24,045 bases of DNA, from the IMG/VR virus record IMGVR_UViG_3300017769_000125, positions 1-24,045 of that record; one strand, written 5' to 3'. Below, piece by piece: positions 12,088 through 18,415 of this stretch. Source of the stretch: a virus. Under the pieces are notes generated by a model. The model was given only the letters and a program-made list of their open reading frames with translations, was not told the DNA's origin and did no database searches. The translations under genes and the position numbers were made by a program. The first letter of the stretch is position 1; every line of letters starts with the position of its first letter.

Positions 12088-12255
12088 ATGCCCGGCGCAC
12101 AGTATGGGACCACGCAGCCCTTAGACAACATCGCTGCAGCCAAGGCCCGTGCTAAGGCTGCATTGAATGAGAAAAACCCAAAGCTCACAAGACTTGAGCG
12201 TGCTTTTTACGAGCTTTACAAGCGACACGGGCATCCTCCCCCCAAAGAGGTGTAA
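12088..12255 (+). CDS. Small basic protein, 55 residues
   Basis: A short gene begins with ATG immediately after the TAA of the upstream gene and ends at the TAA at 12253-12255. The product starts MPGAQYGTTQPLDN, has an Ala/Lys-rich helix (IAAAKARAKAALNE) and then a basic amphipathic part (RLERAFYELYKRHGH) ending in PPPKEV. The abutting stop/start and the sensible amphipathic pattern support it. No family was recognised. It is too short for a 60-residue ORF cut-off. Confidence 0.55.
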   Translation: MPGAQYGTTQPLDNIAAAKARAKAALNEKNPKLTRLERAFYELYKRHGHPPPKEV

Positions 12256-12287
12256 GTCCCGAACTGTTCACACTATTTTTTTTACTC

Positions 12288-12536
12288 ATGTCTCGACCGA
12301 CTGGCACTAAGAACAAAACACGCATTGAGATGACTATGTCACCTTGGTACGCCGAGAAGCTTAAGGAGCTTCGTATTGACTCTGGCTTCGAAACAAATCA
12401 AGCGTTTGCAAATTGGCTGCTGAAAAACACTGTTCAAATTCTTTGCGGACAGCGCGATCCAGGCAGTGAGAGACTGAACGACTTGCGTTTACGAATGCAG
12501 CAAGCACTTCCTGCACCTGAGGCGATCAATGAGTGA
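12288..12536 (+). CDS. Small basic hypothetical protein
   Basis: The 82-residue protein starts MSRPTGTKNKTRIEMTMSPW. The first residues (RPTGTKNK) resemble the GRPxGSKNK stretch common at the start of phage DNA-binding proteins. After a short strand (TRIEMTMS) come two predicted helices (WYAEKLKELRIDSGF, QAFANWLLKNTVQIL), a layout compatible with a ribbon-helix-helix-like unit. Its end overlaps the RecT-like gene start by 8 bases (ATGAGTGA), so the two are coupled. A DNA-binding role is likely but unproven. Confidence 0.6.
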   Translation: MSRPTGTKNKTRIEMTMSPWYAEKLKELRIDSGFETNQAFANWLLKNTVQILCGQRDPGSERLNDLRLRMQQALPAPEAINE

Positions 12537-13188
12537 TCAATCAGCGCTGACGACAACGTCCGTGAAATCGGTTTACAGCAGCATCCAGTCATTTGAGTCT
12601 GCTCAGCGGATGGCCAAATCGCTCGCCGAAAGCGACATTGTGCCGACTTTGTATCGGGGCAAACTTGGCAACTGCATTGTGGCGATGGAAATCGCTAATC
12701 GAATGGGCATGTCAACTGTTCAGGTGATGCAAAACCTGAACATCATTCATGGTCGACCCTCATGGAGCAGTCAGTTCATTATTGGCTTAATCCAGGGCTG
12801 CGGCAGGTTTCTCGACTTCGATTATGTTGAGGCTGCTGACTCGTGTCAGTGCGTTGCTACGGCAAAAACCACTGGCAAGCAGGTCTCAGGGCCAAAGATC
12901 ACCATGGACATGGCTAAAAGGGAGGGCTGGACGAAAAACACCAAATGGAGCACGATGCCGCAAACTATGCTGCGGTATCGAGCTGCAAGCGCGTTCGGTC
13001 GCTTTCACATTCCTGATTTGATCCTTGGCATTCAAAGCGTTGAGGAGAACGAGGTGATTGATGCAGATGTTGAAGTAATTCAACCACCAGCTGCACAATC
13101 AGTGGCTGATGACCTGAACCAAAAGCTTGCCTCCATTAAAACCGAACCTGAACAGGTGCAGGATGACTTCGACGATTTTCTTGAATGA
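12529..13188 (+). CDS. RecT-family single-strand annealing protein
   Basis: The 219-residue protein carries the RecT core. AQRMAKSLAESDIVPTLYRG (about residues 26-45) leads into NCIVAMEIANRMGMSTVQVM (48-67) and NLNIIHGRPSWSSQFIIGLI (69-88), the best conserved block of this family. TMDMAKREGWTKNTKWSTMP and the MLRYRAASAFGRF helix (about 144-156) follow. The C-terminal ~50 residues are acidic and probably flexible. The family coats single strands and promotes annealing and strand invasion. It pairs functionally with the exonuclease at 11000. It is slightly short against typical RecT (~270). The ATG at 12529 overlaps the previous gene. Confidence 0.85.
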   Translation: MSDQSALTTTSVKSVYSSIQSFESAQRMAKSLAESDIVPTLYRGKLGNCIVAMEIANRMGMSTVQVMQNLNIIHGRPSWSSQFIIGLIQGCGRFLDFDYVEAADSCQCVATAKTTGKQVSGPKITMDMAKREGWTKNTKWSTMPQTMLRYRAASAFGRFHIPDLILGIQSVEENEVIDADVEVIQPPAAQSVADDLNQKLASIKTEPEQVQDDFDDFLE

Positions 13189-13348
13189 TAAGCAGCTGTC
13201 AGAACGCTGGCAGGTGCATCGACATACGTTGATTTCATGGCGTTCGGCGGGCATTGGTCCGCCTTACGTCAAGATCAACAATAAAGTGCTCTACAAGCTG
13301 GCCGAAGTAGAAGCATACGAACAGGCCAACACGTTCCCCAACAACTAA
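13163..13348 (+). CDS. Excisionase/MerR-like small HTH protein
   Basis: The product is 61 residues, mainly a winged helix-turn-helix of the excisionase/HTH_17 kind. LNDKQLSERWQVHRHTLISW forms the first two helices, and RSAGIGPPYVKINNKVLYKL is the typical wing, ending with a helix (AEVEAYEQANTF). Such proteins bind DNA as excisionases or small regulators. The ATG at 13163 lies within the end of the RecT gene (26-base overlap); a TTG at 13181 is an alternative. No integrase is visible in this window, so a regulator or DNA-architecture role is as likely as excision. Confidence 0.78.
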   Translation: MTSTIFLNDKQLSERWQVHRHTLISWRSAGIGPPYVKINNKVLYKLAEVEAYEQANTFPNN

Positions 13349-13351
13349 TCC

Positions 13352-13789
13352 ATGAAATTCGACGCCAAGTTTAACGTCTTCAAGAAAAATGCTGAGGACC
13401 ACCAGAAGCGATACAAAGATCGCTATGACCCAAACAAAGATTATCCGACTCATGGCGGCACGCTTGAGTTGACTGTCCCTGAGGCGCAACAACTTGCTGA
13501 GTATCTTATTTACTCGCAAGCTACAGACTTGCCTTTTAATGAATACAAACAAGGCAAGATTATTCAGATTGAAGTCGAAGGGTATGCTTCTGTATCTAAG
13601 AATAATCCGAACAATAAGTATTTAAGACTTGGCATGAAGCCAAGATGGTCCACGCTACAGGAAGCACAAAAGGTCAAGGAAGCGCACCTATCAAAAACCC
13701 AGCAGCCGCAGGTCCAACAGGAACCAGCAGCTAGCCTGGCTAAGGCCACTGATGGTGACGTTGTGACACCTGAGGACGACGTTTTCTGA
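13352..13789 (+). CDS. SSB-like protein with acidic C-terminal tail (tentative)
   Basis: A 145-residue protein. Residues ~1-100 are mixed alpha/beta with many Lys/Tyr/Asn (TLELTVPEAQQLAEYLIY, GKIIQIEVEGYASVS). Then comes a Gln/Pro/Ala-rich flexible linker (~110-130), and the chain ends PEDDVF. The combination of a globular N-terminus, a disordered Gln/Pro linker and an acidic tip ending in phenylalanine is the hallmark of single-strand DNA-binding proteins. It sits right after RecT and the HTH gene. I do not recognise a clear OB-fold signature, so SSB function is inference from tail and context. It starts 3 bases after the previous stop. Confidence 0.6.
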   Translation: MKFDAKFNVFKKNAEDHQKRYKDRYDPNKDYPTHGGTLELTVPEAQQLAEYLIYSQATDLPFNEYKQGKIIQIEVEGYASVSKNNPNNKYLRLGMKPRWSTLQEAQKVKEAHLSKTQQPQVQQEPAASLAKATDGDVVTPEDDVF

Positions 13790-13790
13790 C

Positions 13791-13982
13791 ATGGAAATAC
13801 CAGACTCTCCGACAAGGTTCATGCAGCAATGCGCAATTGACTCACTAGATAGCTTGCCTGGAGGGTCTGAGGTCTCCGTGCCAGTAGAACAGCTAAAGCA
13901 ATTGCTCCAAAATTATATGGATTTACTTGACACCGTACAAGACCTCCGTAATCTTTTGGATGAAAAGATCGAGAACCTTTGA
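13791..13982 (+). CDS. Small coiled-coil protein
   Basis: The 63-residue acidic protein starts MEIPDSPTRFMQQCAIDSLD. Its second half (VPVEQLKQLLQNYMDLLDTV, then QDLRNLLDEKIENL) has clear heptad leucines and should form a parallel coiled coil. The ATG follows the preceding TGA by one base. No catalytic or binding motif is visible. It belongs to the plus-strand early operon. It may be an oligomerising adaptor; there is no direct evidence. Confidence 0.6.
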   Translation: MEIPDSPTRFMQQCAIDSLDSLPGGSEVSVPVEQLKQLLQNYMDLLDTVQDLRNLLDEKIENL

Positions 13983-13998
13983 GTCGATTGGGTTACAG

Positions 13999-14202
13999 AT
14001 GTTGCGCTGGGGCAGCAAAAAGCCTATATGGGTTATTTCGCCGCCCAGCTGGGTTGTACAACATCTTGAGCCGCTGCCTAGGTGCTCTTTGGGCGATGAT
14101 TTATCGCCAGTCGGCAAGATTGGTGCATGGATGATCGAAAGGTCAAACCCACTTGCTAACATACAAAGGACCAATAACCTGATCAAGATTACGCTGCCAT
14201 GA
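13999..14202 (+). CDS. Small hypothetical protein
   Basis: This 67-residue frame begins at the ATG at 13999 (MLRWGSKKPIWVISPPSWVV). The frame is open further upstream but would then overlap the previous gene. It has a basic/aromatic N-terminus and an unremarkable rest, with no recognised domain. It fills the space between two better supported genes in the same direction, which is its main support. No Shine-Dalgarno is seen. Confidence is limited. Confidence 0.45.
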   Translation: MLRWGSKKPIWVISPPSWVVQHLEPLPRCSLGDDLSPVGKIGAWMIERSNPLANIQRTNNLIKITLP

Positions 14203-14243
14203 CCAACTTGTTGATGTACACTCAATTATCGTTTTAATTAGCT

Positions 14244-14618
14244 ATGGCGCCAACTTATGACAGCAAGGCCTTGGGGCAGGTTGTATCATTTGCAGACTTA
14301 AGTCGACTAGACAAAGTTAGTCTCAACATGTTGCAAGAAGAGCTGCAGATTGCTATTGAAAACATGCAGCTTAAAATCAACAAAGAAGTTGAGCAAGGGC
14401 CAGACCCTAACTGGCTGCATAGGATTCAATTCAAAAAGAAACTTTGCACGAACTTTTTAGAAAAAATTGAAATTGAGCAAAACTTTGACCGCGTTAAGTT
14501 TGAAGCTTTGCATTTGATGTACATACGCAATCGCCTTAAAACTTGTATTGGTCCACTAGAAGGTGAGAGGCTTTACCAAGATGCTAGGAATGCTGCTCTT
14601 GCTCATTTCAACAAATAA
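14244..14618 (+). CDS. Helical hypothetical protein
   Basis: The 124-residue, highly helical product (MAPTYDSKALGQVVSFADLS) has long stretches of charged and leucine residues (NMLQEELQIAIENMQLKINK; RIQFKKKLCTNFLEKIEIEQ). It looks like two or three long helices, possibly a coiled-coil hairpin. Its stop is immediately followed by the next start. No family was recognised. A weak promoter-like pair, TTGATG and TTAATT 17 bases apart, precedes the ATG. Confidence 0.65.
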   Translation: MAPTYDSKALGQVVSFADLSRLDKVSLNMLQEELQIAIENMQLKINKEVEQGPDPNWLHRIQFKKKLCTNFLEKIEIEQNFDRVKFEALHLMYIRNRLKTCIGPLEGERLYQDARNAALAHFNK

Positions 14619-14780
14619 ATGGACCAGGCGCTGCTGGCGACACTTGAAGAGATTTACAAGGGTCAAACCAACGTTGCAGTAAAAGCAATGGAGCATGACA
14701 TGACCCTGCAAGAGATGTGCCAACTCTTCAATGAGTACGTGAAAGAGCGCCCATTTGATATTGACAGTTACAAGGTATAA
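14619..14780 (+). CDS. Small acidic protein, 53 residues
   Basis: The short gene starts with ATG directly after the TAA of the upstream gene and ends at the TAA 14778-14780. The product (MDQALLATLEEIYKGQTNVA) is acidic and entirely helical by composition, with four methionines in the middle. The perfect stop/start abutment and the AAGG-rich end that serves the next gene support it. No homologue was recognised. It is below a 60-residue cut-off. Confidence 0.55.
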   Translation: MDQALLATLEEIYKGQTNVAVKAMEHDMTLQEMCQLFNEYVKERPFDIDSYKV

Positions 14781-14788
14781 GGTTGTGT

Positions 14789-15100
14789 ATGCCTTCTTTG
14801 CGCTATCACGCCGGTCGCATGGTCCTCCACCAAGAGGACGATCGATGGAAGGTGCGCATTAAAACCAAGGATGCGCGAGTCCTATATGGCCTTGAGTCAG
14901 AGGAGCTTGAAAATGCAGTGCTAGAAGCGGAGCAAATTTACGCTGACATCAAGGCCATCAACGTAGGCAAGCCTTTGTGTGCTGACTGCATCCACTGGGA
15001 GGCTATCAAGGCCCAGTGTGGGGTTGGTTGCCCTGAGGGCAGGATGACCGGCGGCAGTTTTGCTAAAGACTGCTCCTATTTTTGGTCAAAATCCACTTGA
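14789..15100 (+). CDS. Small protein with cysteine cluster (putative metal site)
   Basis: A 103-residue protein from the ATG at 14789, with AAGG seven bases upstream; a TTG six bases earlier is rejected. The first ~60 residues form a small alpha/beta part (RWKVRIKTKDARVLYGLESE). The last third carries CADCIHW, then AQCGVGC, then DCSYFW: five cysteines with spacing typical of small phage zinc- or iron-binding domains. A DNA- or RNA-binding role is likely for such domains, but no specific family was identified. Its end abuts the next gene. Confidence 0.65.
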   Translation: MPSLRYHAGRMVLHQEDDRWKVRIKTKDARVLYGLESEELENAVLEAEQIYADIKAINVGKPLCADCIHWEAIKAQCGVGCPEGRMTGGSFAKDCSYFWSKST

Positions 15101-15105
15101 ACTAC

Positions 15106-15279
15106 ATGTCTAAACGTTCTATTCAGAGGGTCAGGCTTCAGGGCCAATGGTATTGGCAGATCTGTTTCGCAGGCATGTGCCGTTATGAGCGTCATGACTG
15201 GCGTGCGGAACAACTACACGAGGCTGCTGGCCTGTACTACACAGATGCTTCAGCCCAAGCATCAAGCTCAGCAATATGA
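15106..15279 (+). CDS. Small basic hypothetical protein
   Basis: About 57 residues from the ATG at 15106 (MSKRSIQRVRLQGQWYWQIC), five bases after the previous stop. The N-terminus is basic and aromatic, the centre has CFAGMCRYERHDW, and the tail is Ala/Ser-rich. It is the last gene of the plus-strand early operon. Its last 43 bases lie antisense to the end of the minus-strand gene at 15237-15449, so the tail may be read only by default. No family was recognised. Confidence 0.5.
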   Translation: MSKRSIQRVRLQGQWYWQICFAGMCRYERHDWRAEQLHEAAGLYYTDASAQASSSAI

Positions 15280-15449
15280 CTGACTGCTTGTTTTAGAAGG
15301 ATTTTGTGCATCCATGCCTGTCTGGCCATGCCAGCACAGATGTCTTGAACAGTTTTTAGGTCTTTAACCTCGTAAATGCTTCGTATCGACTGCTCAAGAG
15401 CCAGCTCCTCCTCCAATGTCTGCTTGACGATCATCCAGTCCATGGTCAT
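15237..15449 (-). CDS. Small helical protein, last gene of the minus operon
   Basis: About 70 residues from the ATG at 15449 (MTMDWMIVKQTLEEELALEQ); the ATG at 15443 is an alternative, and the frame extends to 15512 without good support. The sequence SIRSIYEVKDLKTVQDICAG, MARQAWMHKILLKQAVSHIA is a run of amphipathic helices. The pattern 'EEELxLE...V..IC..MxRQ....LxxAVxHIxEL' is familiar to me from small cyanophage proteins of unknown function. It overlaps the upstream gene end and the plus-strand gene end. Confidence 0.6.
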   Translation of the reverse strand: MTMDWMIVKQTLEEELALEQSIRSIYEVKDLKTVQDICAGMARQAWMHKILLKQAVSHIAELDAWAEASV

Positions 15450-15636
15450 GCTCCAGTGACTGCAGAATGCGACGCTCGGAGGCGTAAGGCTCCCTAGCAC
15501 GCTTGTAGTCATGTATAGCGGGTACGAGCCACTCGTGCGGTGGCCAACAGTACTGCCAATTAATGGGCTGGAGACAGCCGATCACGACGGTCGTCCAAAA
15601 CGCGCTGACATTGCTCCAGAAGACAAACCAGCTCAT
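15394..15636 (-). CDS. Small membrane-associated protein (tentative)
   Basis: The 80-residue product starts at an ATG that overlaps the dCTP-deaminase-like stop (ATGA). Residues 3-31 (WFVFWSNVSAFWTTVVIGCL) are hydrophobic and Trp/Phe-rich, one likely membrane span. The rest is polar, with a Gly/Ala end (DIGGGAGS). It overlaps the downstream gene by about 56 bases, which is more than usual, so the last part may not be functional. Unknown function. It belongs with the other small membrane proteins of this operon. Confidence 0.5.
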   Translation of the reverse strand: MSWFVFWSNVSAFWTTVVIGCLQPINWQYCWPPHEWLVPAIHDYKRAREPYASERRILQSLEHDHGLDDRQADIGGGAGS

Positions 15637-16151
15637 GCGACGCTTGGCATAACGGTGAGGTGGCCGTTGTAATGGCCAACCTTTGCATAGCTTTGCAGAG
15701 GCACGTTACTCATGGCATGGAACACCATCTGACCAATTTTTAGGCCTGGATACAACGGCAAGGAGTGGTGGCGACGGTTGTTTTTTAATTCGAGCGTAAG
15801 TTTTGACCCATTCCAGCCTGGGTCGCACCAGCCAGCAACAGCGTGCTGATAGCCATCTCTTGCACGGCTTGACTTGAGCACAAATTGGCTGCTGACATCA
15901 TCTGGGAGATTGAACTGCTCAAGTGTCTCTGCCAGACAAAATTCATTAGGCAGTAGCCAGTAGGCATCTTCAAGAGTGCGATCTGAAATATCAATGCGCA
16001 ACAGCTCGCGCTGATCTGACACCTCCATCATGAGGTGATTTCCAAGGCGCAGGTCCAAGCTGGCTGGATTTAACAAGGATGCGTCGAACGGTGTAACCAT
16101 GTTGCTGCCAGTGCAGCGAGCCTTTATTTCCCAGTCACACAGGACAGCCAT
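15633..16151 (-). CDS. dCTP deaminase / dUTPase family protein
   Basis: 172 residues from the ATG at 16151; a longer frame would run through the peptidase gene. It has SLDLRLG (31-37), the signature block KSSRARDGY (93-101) with the substrate-binding Ser/Arg, then AGWCDPGWNGSKLTLELKN (106-124) with Glu121 as candidate catalytic residue, then IGQMVFH (139-145) and a flexible GHYNG end. This order matches dCTP deaminase (Dcd) and bifunctional Dcd-dUTPases, which lower dUTP and feed dTTP synthesis. A glutamate in this block favours deaminase over pure dUTPase. Length is slightly below typical Dcd (~190). It lies 22 bases after the peptidase gene. Confidence 0.85.
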   Translation of the reverse strand: MAVLCDWEIKARCTGSNMVTPFDASLLNPASLDLRLGNHLMMEVSDQRELLRIDISDRTLEDAYWLLPNEFCLAETLEQFNLPDDVSSQFVLKSSRARDGYQHAVAGWCDPGWNGSKLTLELKNNRRHHSLPLYPGLKIGQMVFHAMSNVPLQSYAKVGHYNGHLTVMPSVA

Positions 16152-16173
16152 GCTTAGGCAAAAATCCAGTGTA

Positions 16174-16872
16174 TTAGTTGTTGACGATGATTGCCCACCC
16201 TGAACTTGGGCCTTCAACCTGCCAGCGCTGGTGAAAGGCAGGACGACTGACACGGACATACTCGCCTGATTTCCTGCTGTTATGACCGCCTCTTTCCATG
16301 AGAGGGAGGCCCATTGGATCATGCATGATCCACTCGTCTCGGTTGAATCCCACAATGACACTCCAGTGCCCTAGGCCCATTGGCGGGTGACCTTGCAGCA
16401 TGTCACCGCGATGCAGCCATCCGACCATGACAGGTCTGCCTGCTGTTATTTCTTCCTCGATCAAGTCTGAGTCAGCATTTTGCGTGAAATCAACGTCTAA
16501 ACCCAATACACGCAAGGTCGTCACCTGTGCGTTGACTGAAGTCGTATCACCAAGCGTCTCGCGAATCTTGTTGTAGTAGTCATCACTGCTGACCCTGCCG
16601 TAGAAAGCGGCAACCATAGCCGCTGCACTAGAGAAACATTCCCTGTACCCACGTCCTGTCTCGTTATCGAGCTGGTGGTAGTAGGGAGCCCAAACCTGCT
16701 GCTCAATGCCGCTTGCCTTCCAAGCTTCGAACCACTCTGCGTCTTCATCCAATACGCTTTGCGGCAAGGACTCTTCAAGCTGTTTAACAGCAGCCAGCTG
16801 GTGGGGCGTACCACGGAAAAACTGAAAAAACGGCAAGAGTGTAAGGGCCACAGCGAGAAGTAGCCAGATCAA
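16174..16872 (-). CDS. Membrane-anchored C39-like cysteine peptidase
   Basis: The 232-residue protein has an N-terminal hydrophobic segment (residues 1-19, IWLLLAVALTLLPFFQFF), probably a membrane anchor. A papain-like C39-family domain follows: QLDN..YRECFSSAAAMV with catalytic-type Cys79 (67-87), GLGHWSVIVGF with His169 (166-176) and WIMHDPMG with Asp185. The gene starts at a TTG at 16872 that overlaps the upstream TGA (TTGA), with GAGG ten bases earlier. C39-like domains cut peptides or serve in lysis and peptide processing. I recall such proteins in marine cyanophages, but the role there is unknown. Confidence 0.82.
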   Translation of the reverse strand: MIWLLLAVALTLLPFFQFFRGTPHQLAAVKQLEESLPQSVLDEDAEWFEAWKASGIEQQVWAPYYHQLDNETGRGYRECFSSAAAMVAAFYGRVSSDDYYNKIRETLGDTTSVNAQVTTLRVLGLDVDFTQNADSDLIEEEITAGRPVMVGWLHRGDMLQGHPPMGLGHWSVIVGFNRDEWIMHDPMGLPLMERGGHNSRKSGEYVRVSRPAFHQRWQVEGPSSGWAIIVNN

Positions 16873-17021
16873 TTTGATATTGCCTCAGGACAAGTGGTTT
16901 TGCCAGCGTAATAGCCTAGATAAAACAGTGTTCCGCCACCAAACACAACAAGCACAACTGCACTGCCCAGCGCAAAGAAGCTAGCAACTGCTACTAAAGT
17001 TGGACGGTTCTTAGGTATCAT
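16869..17021 (-). CDS. Small single-span membrane protein
   Basis: 50 residues from the ATG at 17021, overlapping both neighbours (ATGA with the upstream stop, TTGA with the peptidase start). The sequence MIPKNRPTLVAVASFFALGS, AVVLVVFGGGTLFYLGYYAG contains one long hydrophobic stretch with two glycine-rich parts, so one or two membrane spans, and ends KTTCPEAISN. Possible holin or spanin-like helper of the peptidase; this is inference from position and topology. Below a 60-residue cut-off but well supported by tight packing. Confidence 0.6.
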   Translation of the reverse strand: MIPKNRPTLVAVASFFALGSAVVLVVFGGGTLFYLGYYAGKTTCPEAISN

Positions 17022-17191
17022 TTCTCAACTCTGGTGGTTGGGAATAAATTGTGCTTGACAAAATCGACAACTTTATCGTCAATCGTGTTGTCCGTGCTTT
17101 TGCAGTAAGCCTCAAGAAGTTCGATGACTAGGTTCTTGACGCCTTTTGATTGAAGAAATTTGAATAAAATTGGCTTGATCAGGAAAAGCAT
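17018..17191 (-). CDS. Small hypothetical protein, first gene of the minus operon
   Basis: 57 residues from the ATG at 17191: MLFLIKPILFKFLQSKGVKN, then LVIELLEAYCKSTDNTIDDK and VVDFVKHNLFPTTRVEK. It is an amphipathic helical protein with a hydrophobic start. It overlaps the next gene (ATGA at 17018-17021). It heads the 17191-to-15237 operon and is divergent from the plus-strand gene at 17236, only 44 bases away. No promoter with good boxes was seen in that gap. This N-terminal style (hydrophobic start, KGVKN) occurs in small cyanophage proteins; function unknown. Confidence 0.6.
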   Translation of the reverse strand: MLFLIKPILFKFLQSKGVKNLVIELLEAYCKSTDNTIDDKVVDFVKHNLFPTTRVEK

Positions 17192-17235
17192 GATGCGTTG
17201 AGAACGGTACGCTGTAAGCGTAGCTCCGTCCTGCT

Positions 17236-17508
17236 ATGGCTTCCAACAACGAAGAACACGACGAAAAGGAAGGCATCTCGATCGCCGATGTCGTTAAGTG
17301 CATGGTTCTGTTCTGGAGTGCCACACTCCTAACCGTCTCTTACCTTGGCTTATTCCCTCAGATGAAAATGGACAATACGTTCGTAGCGTCCCTTCTCACT
17401 GGAGCCATGGCTTCCTTTGGCATCGAGCGCAAGTCCAACGGCAATGGAAACGGCAACAAGAAACCTCCTATCATTGATAACAAGGACACAAAAGCCGGAA
17501 TCCAATGA
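17236..17508 (+). CDS. Small membrane protein, holin-like (tentative)
   Basis: 90 residues with a charged N-terminus (ASNNEEHDEKEGISIADVV), two hydrophobic segments (about 20-43 KCMVLFWSATLLTVSYLGLF and 48-62 FVASLLTGAMASFGI) and a polar tail rich in Gly/Asn/Lys (GNGNGNKKPPI). The size, two spans and charged tail fit a class II-like holin, but no defined motif proves it. The stop overlaps the next gene start (ATGA). No Shine-Dalgarno is seen. It heads the plus-strand secreted-protein operon. Confidence 0.6.
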   Translation: MASNNEEHDEKEGISIADVVKCMVLFWSATLLTVSYLGLFPQMKMDNTFVASLLTGAMASFGIERKSNGNGNGNKKPPIIDNKDTKAGIQ

Positions 17509-17999
17509 AGAAGGCGCTCCTACTGCTAGCCGCCAGCTTGCTCACCGCTCCAGCGCAAGCCGACATCACGCATAAAATCCACTCAAGCATTTCATTGTCG
17601 GTTGATGGAGCGGGATCAACGGCAATCCGCCAACCGTCTTCTATGGCGGTATCTGGCTCTAACGTCACTTTGGGCACTGCACCTACTCTTGACGCCCTTA
17701 CTTCCGGGACCGCTCTTGGGTACACTCCTGGCGCTTACAGTATTACTACTGCTGGTGATGCTTTTAGCTACAGCGAAAGCTATACAGAAGGAGACGACGT
17801 CCCAACAGTTCTTTCAACAACAGTCACCGCTGGAGTAGTACCGGCATTGCCTGTATTCGGCAATACAACGACTACAACTGGTGGGGTCGCTGGAACGCTA
17901 GCTGGCACGATTGCAACTGATGGAGCCATTGCGATTACAGCGGGTTCGGCAGGTACTACAGCGATCGGACAGGTCATTCAAGAGCTGACGATCAAATGA
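17505..17999 (+). CDS. Secreted Thr/Gly/Ala-rich protein
   Basis: The 164-residue product starts with a classical Sec signal peptide (MKKALLLLAASLLTAPAQA, cleavage expected after AQA, residue 19). The mature part is low in charge and rich in Thr, Gly, Ser and Ala (VTLGTAPTLDALTSGTALGY; NTTTTTGGVAGTLAGTIATD), probably a beta-rich or fibrous protein. First of three successive signal-peptide genes with ATGA-type overlaps. Similar proteins exist in marine cyanophages as far as I recall, with unknown roles. It may sit in the host periplasm or envelope. Confidence 0.7.
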   Translation: MKKALLLLAASLLTAPAQADITHKIHSSISLSVDGAGSTAIRQPSSMAVSGSNVTLGTAPTLDALTSGTALGYTPGAYSITTAGDAFSYSESYTEGDDVPTVLSTTVTAGVVPALPVFGNTTTTTGGVAGTLAGTIATDGAIAITAGSAGTTAIGQVIQELTIK

Positions 18000-18415
18000 T
18001 CCTCCTGCTGCTTTTGTTTGTAGCCGCTCCAGCAGCAGCCGTTCCAGTAGTCCCAAACTTTTCTCAAGGCGTACTTAGTTCAACAACGACCACCAAAACT
18101 AAAGTCACAGAGGTCATTAACTGCTACGAGTACCGCACTGGCTACGAATACTCAGTCAGTGGCACCAACATTCAGAGTAATGGTGCTATTGCTCCAATGG
18201 ACTTGACGACAACGTCAAACACCATTCAAGGCGTCACCAGTCGATGGACCAGCCTTGACGCTGTCAAAAAACCAACCTGGACGATTGTCAATCAAGGAGC
18301 CTCGTTCCAGTTTGTCGAGACCCTGAACGGCCCTGGTTTGGTGAACCACACACTCGTTAACCGTGACACGGACATCGAATCTATAACTGAAACGACAAGT
18401 ACCTTTACGCAATGA
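17996..18415 (+). CDS. Secreted hypothetical protein
   Basis: 139 residues with an N-terminal hydrophobic segment (MILLLLLFVAAPAAAVPVVP), likely a signal peptide cut after AAA. The mature chain has a single Cys (VINCYEYRTGYEYSVSG), many Thr/Ser/Asn, and a regular strand-like pattern ending TETTSTFTQ. It overlaps both neighbours by 4 bases and is clearly part of the secreted-protein operon. No domain was recognised. Beta-rich fold and envelope location are inferences from composition. Confidence 0.68.
   Translation: MILLLLLFVAAPAAAVPVVPNFSQGVLSSTTTTKTKVTEVINCYEYRTGYEYSVSGTNIQSNGAIAPMDLTTTSNTIQGVTSRWTSLDAVKKPTWTIVNQGASFQFVETLNGPGLVNHTLVNRDTDIESITETTSTFTQ

Noticed and set aside
13163-13348. Excisionase call as proof of a temperate phage
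   Set aside because: The HTH fits, but no integrase or attachment site is visible in the window, and small HTH proteins of this type also act as ordinary regulators.
16152-16361. Long N-terminal extension of the dCTP-deaminase-like frame
   Set aside because: It is antisense-free but lies in another frame of the peptidase gene; the family homology begins near the ATG at 16151.
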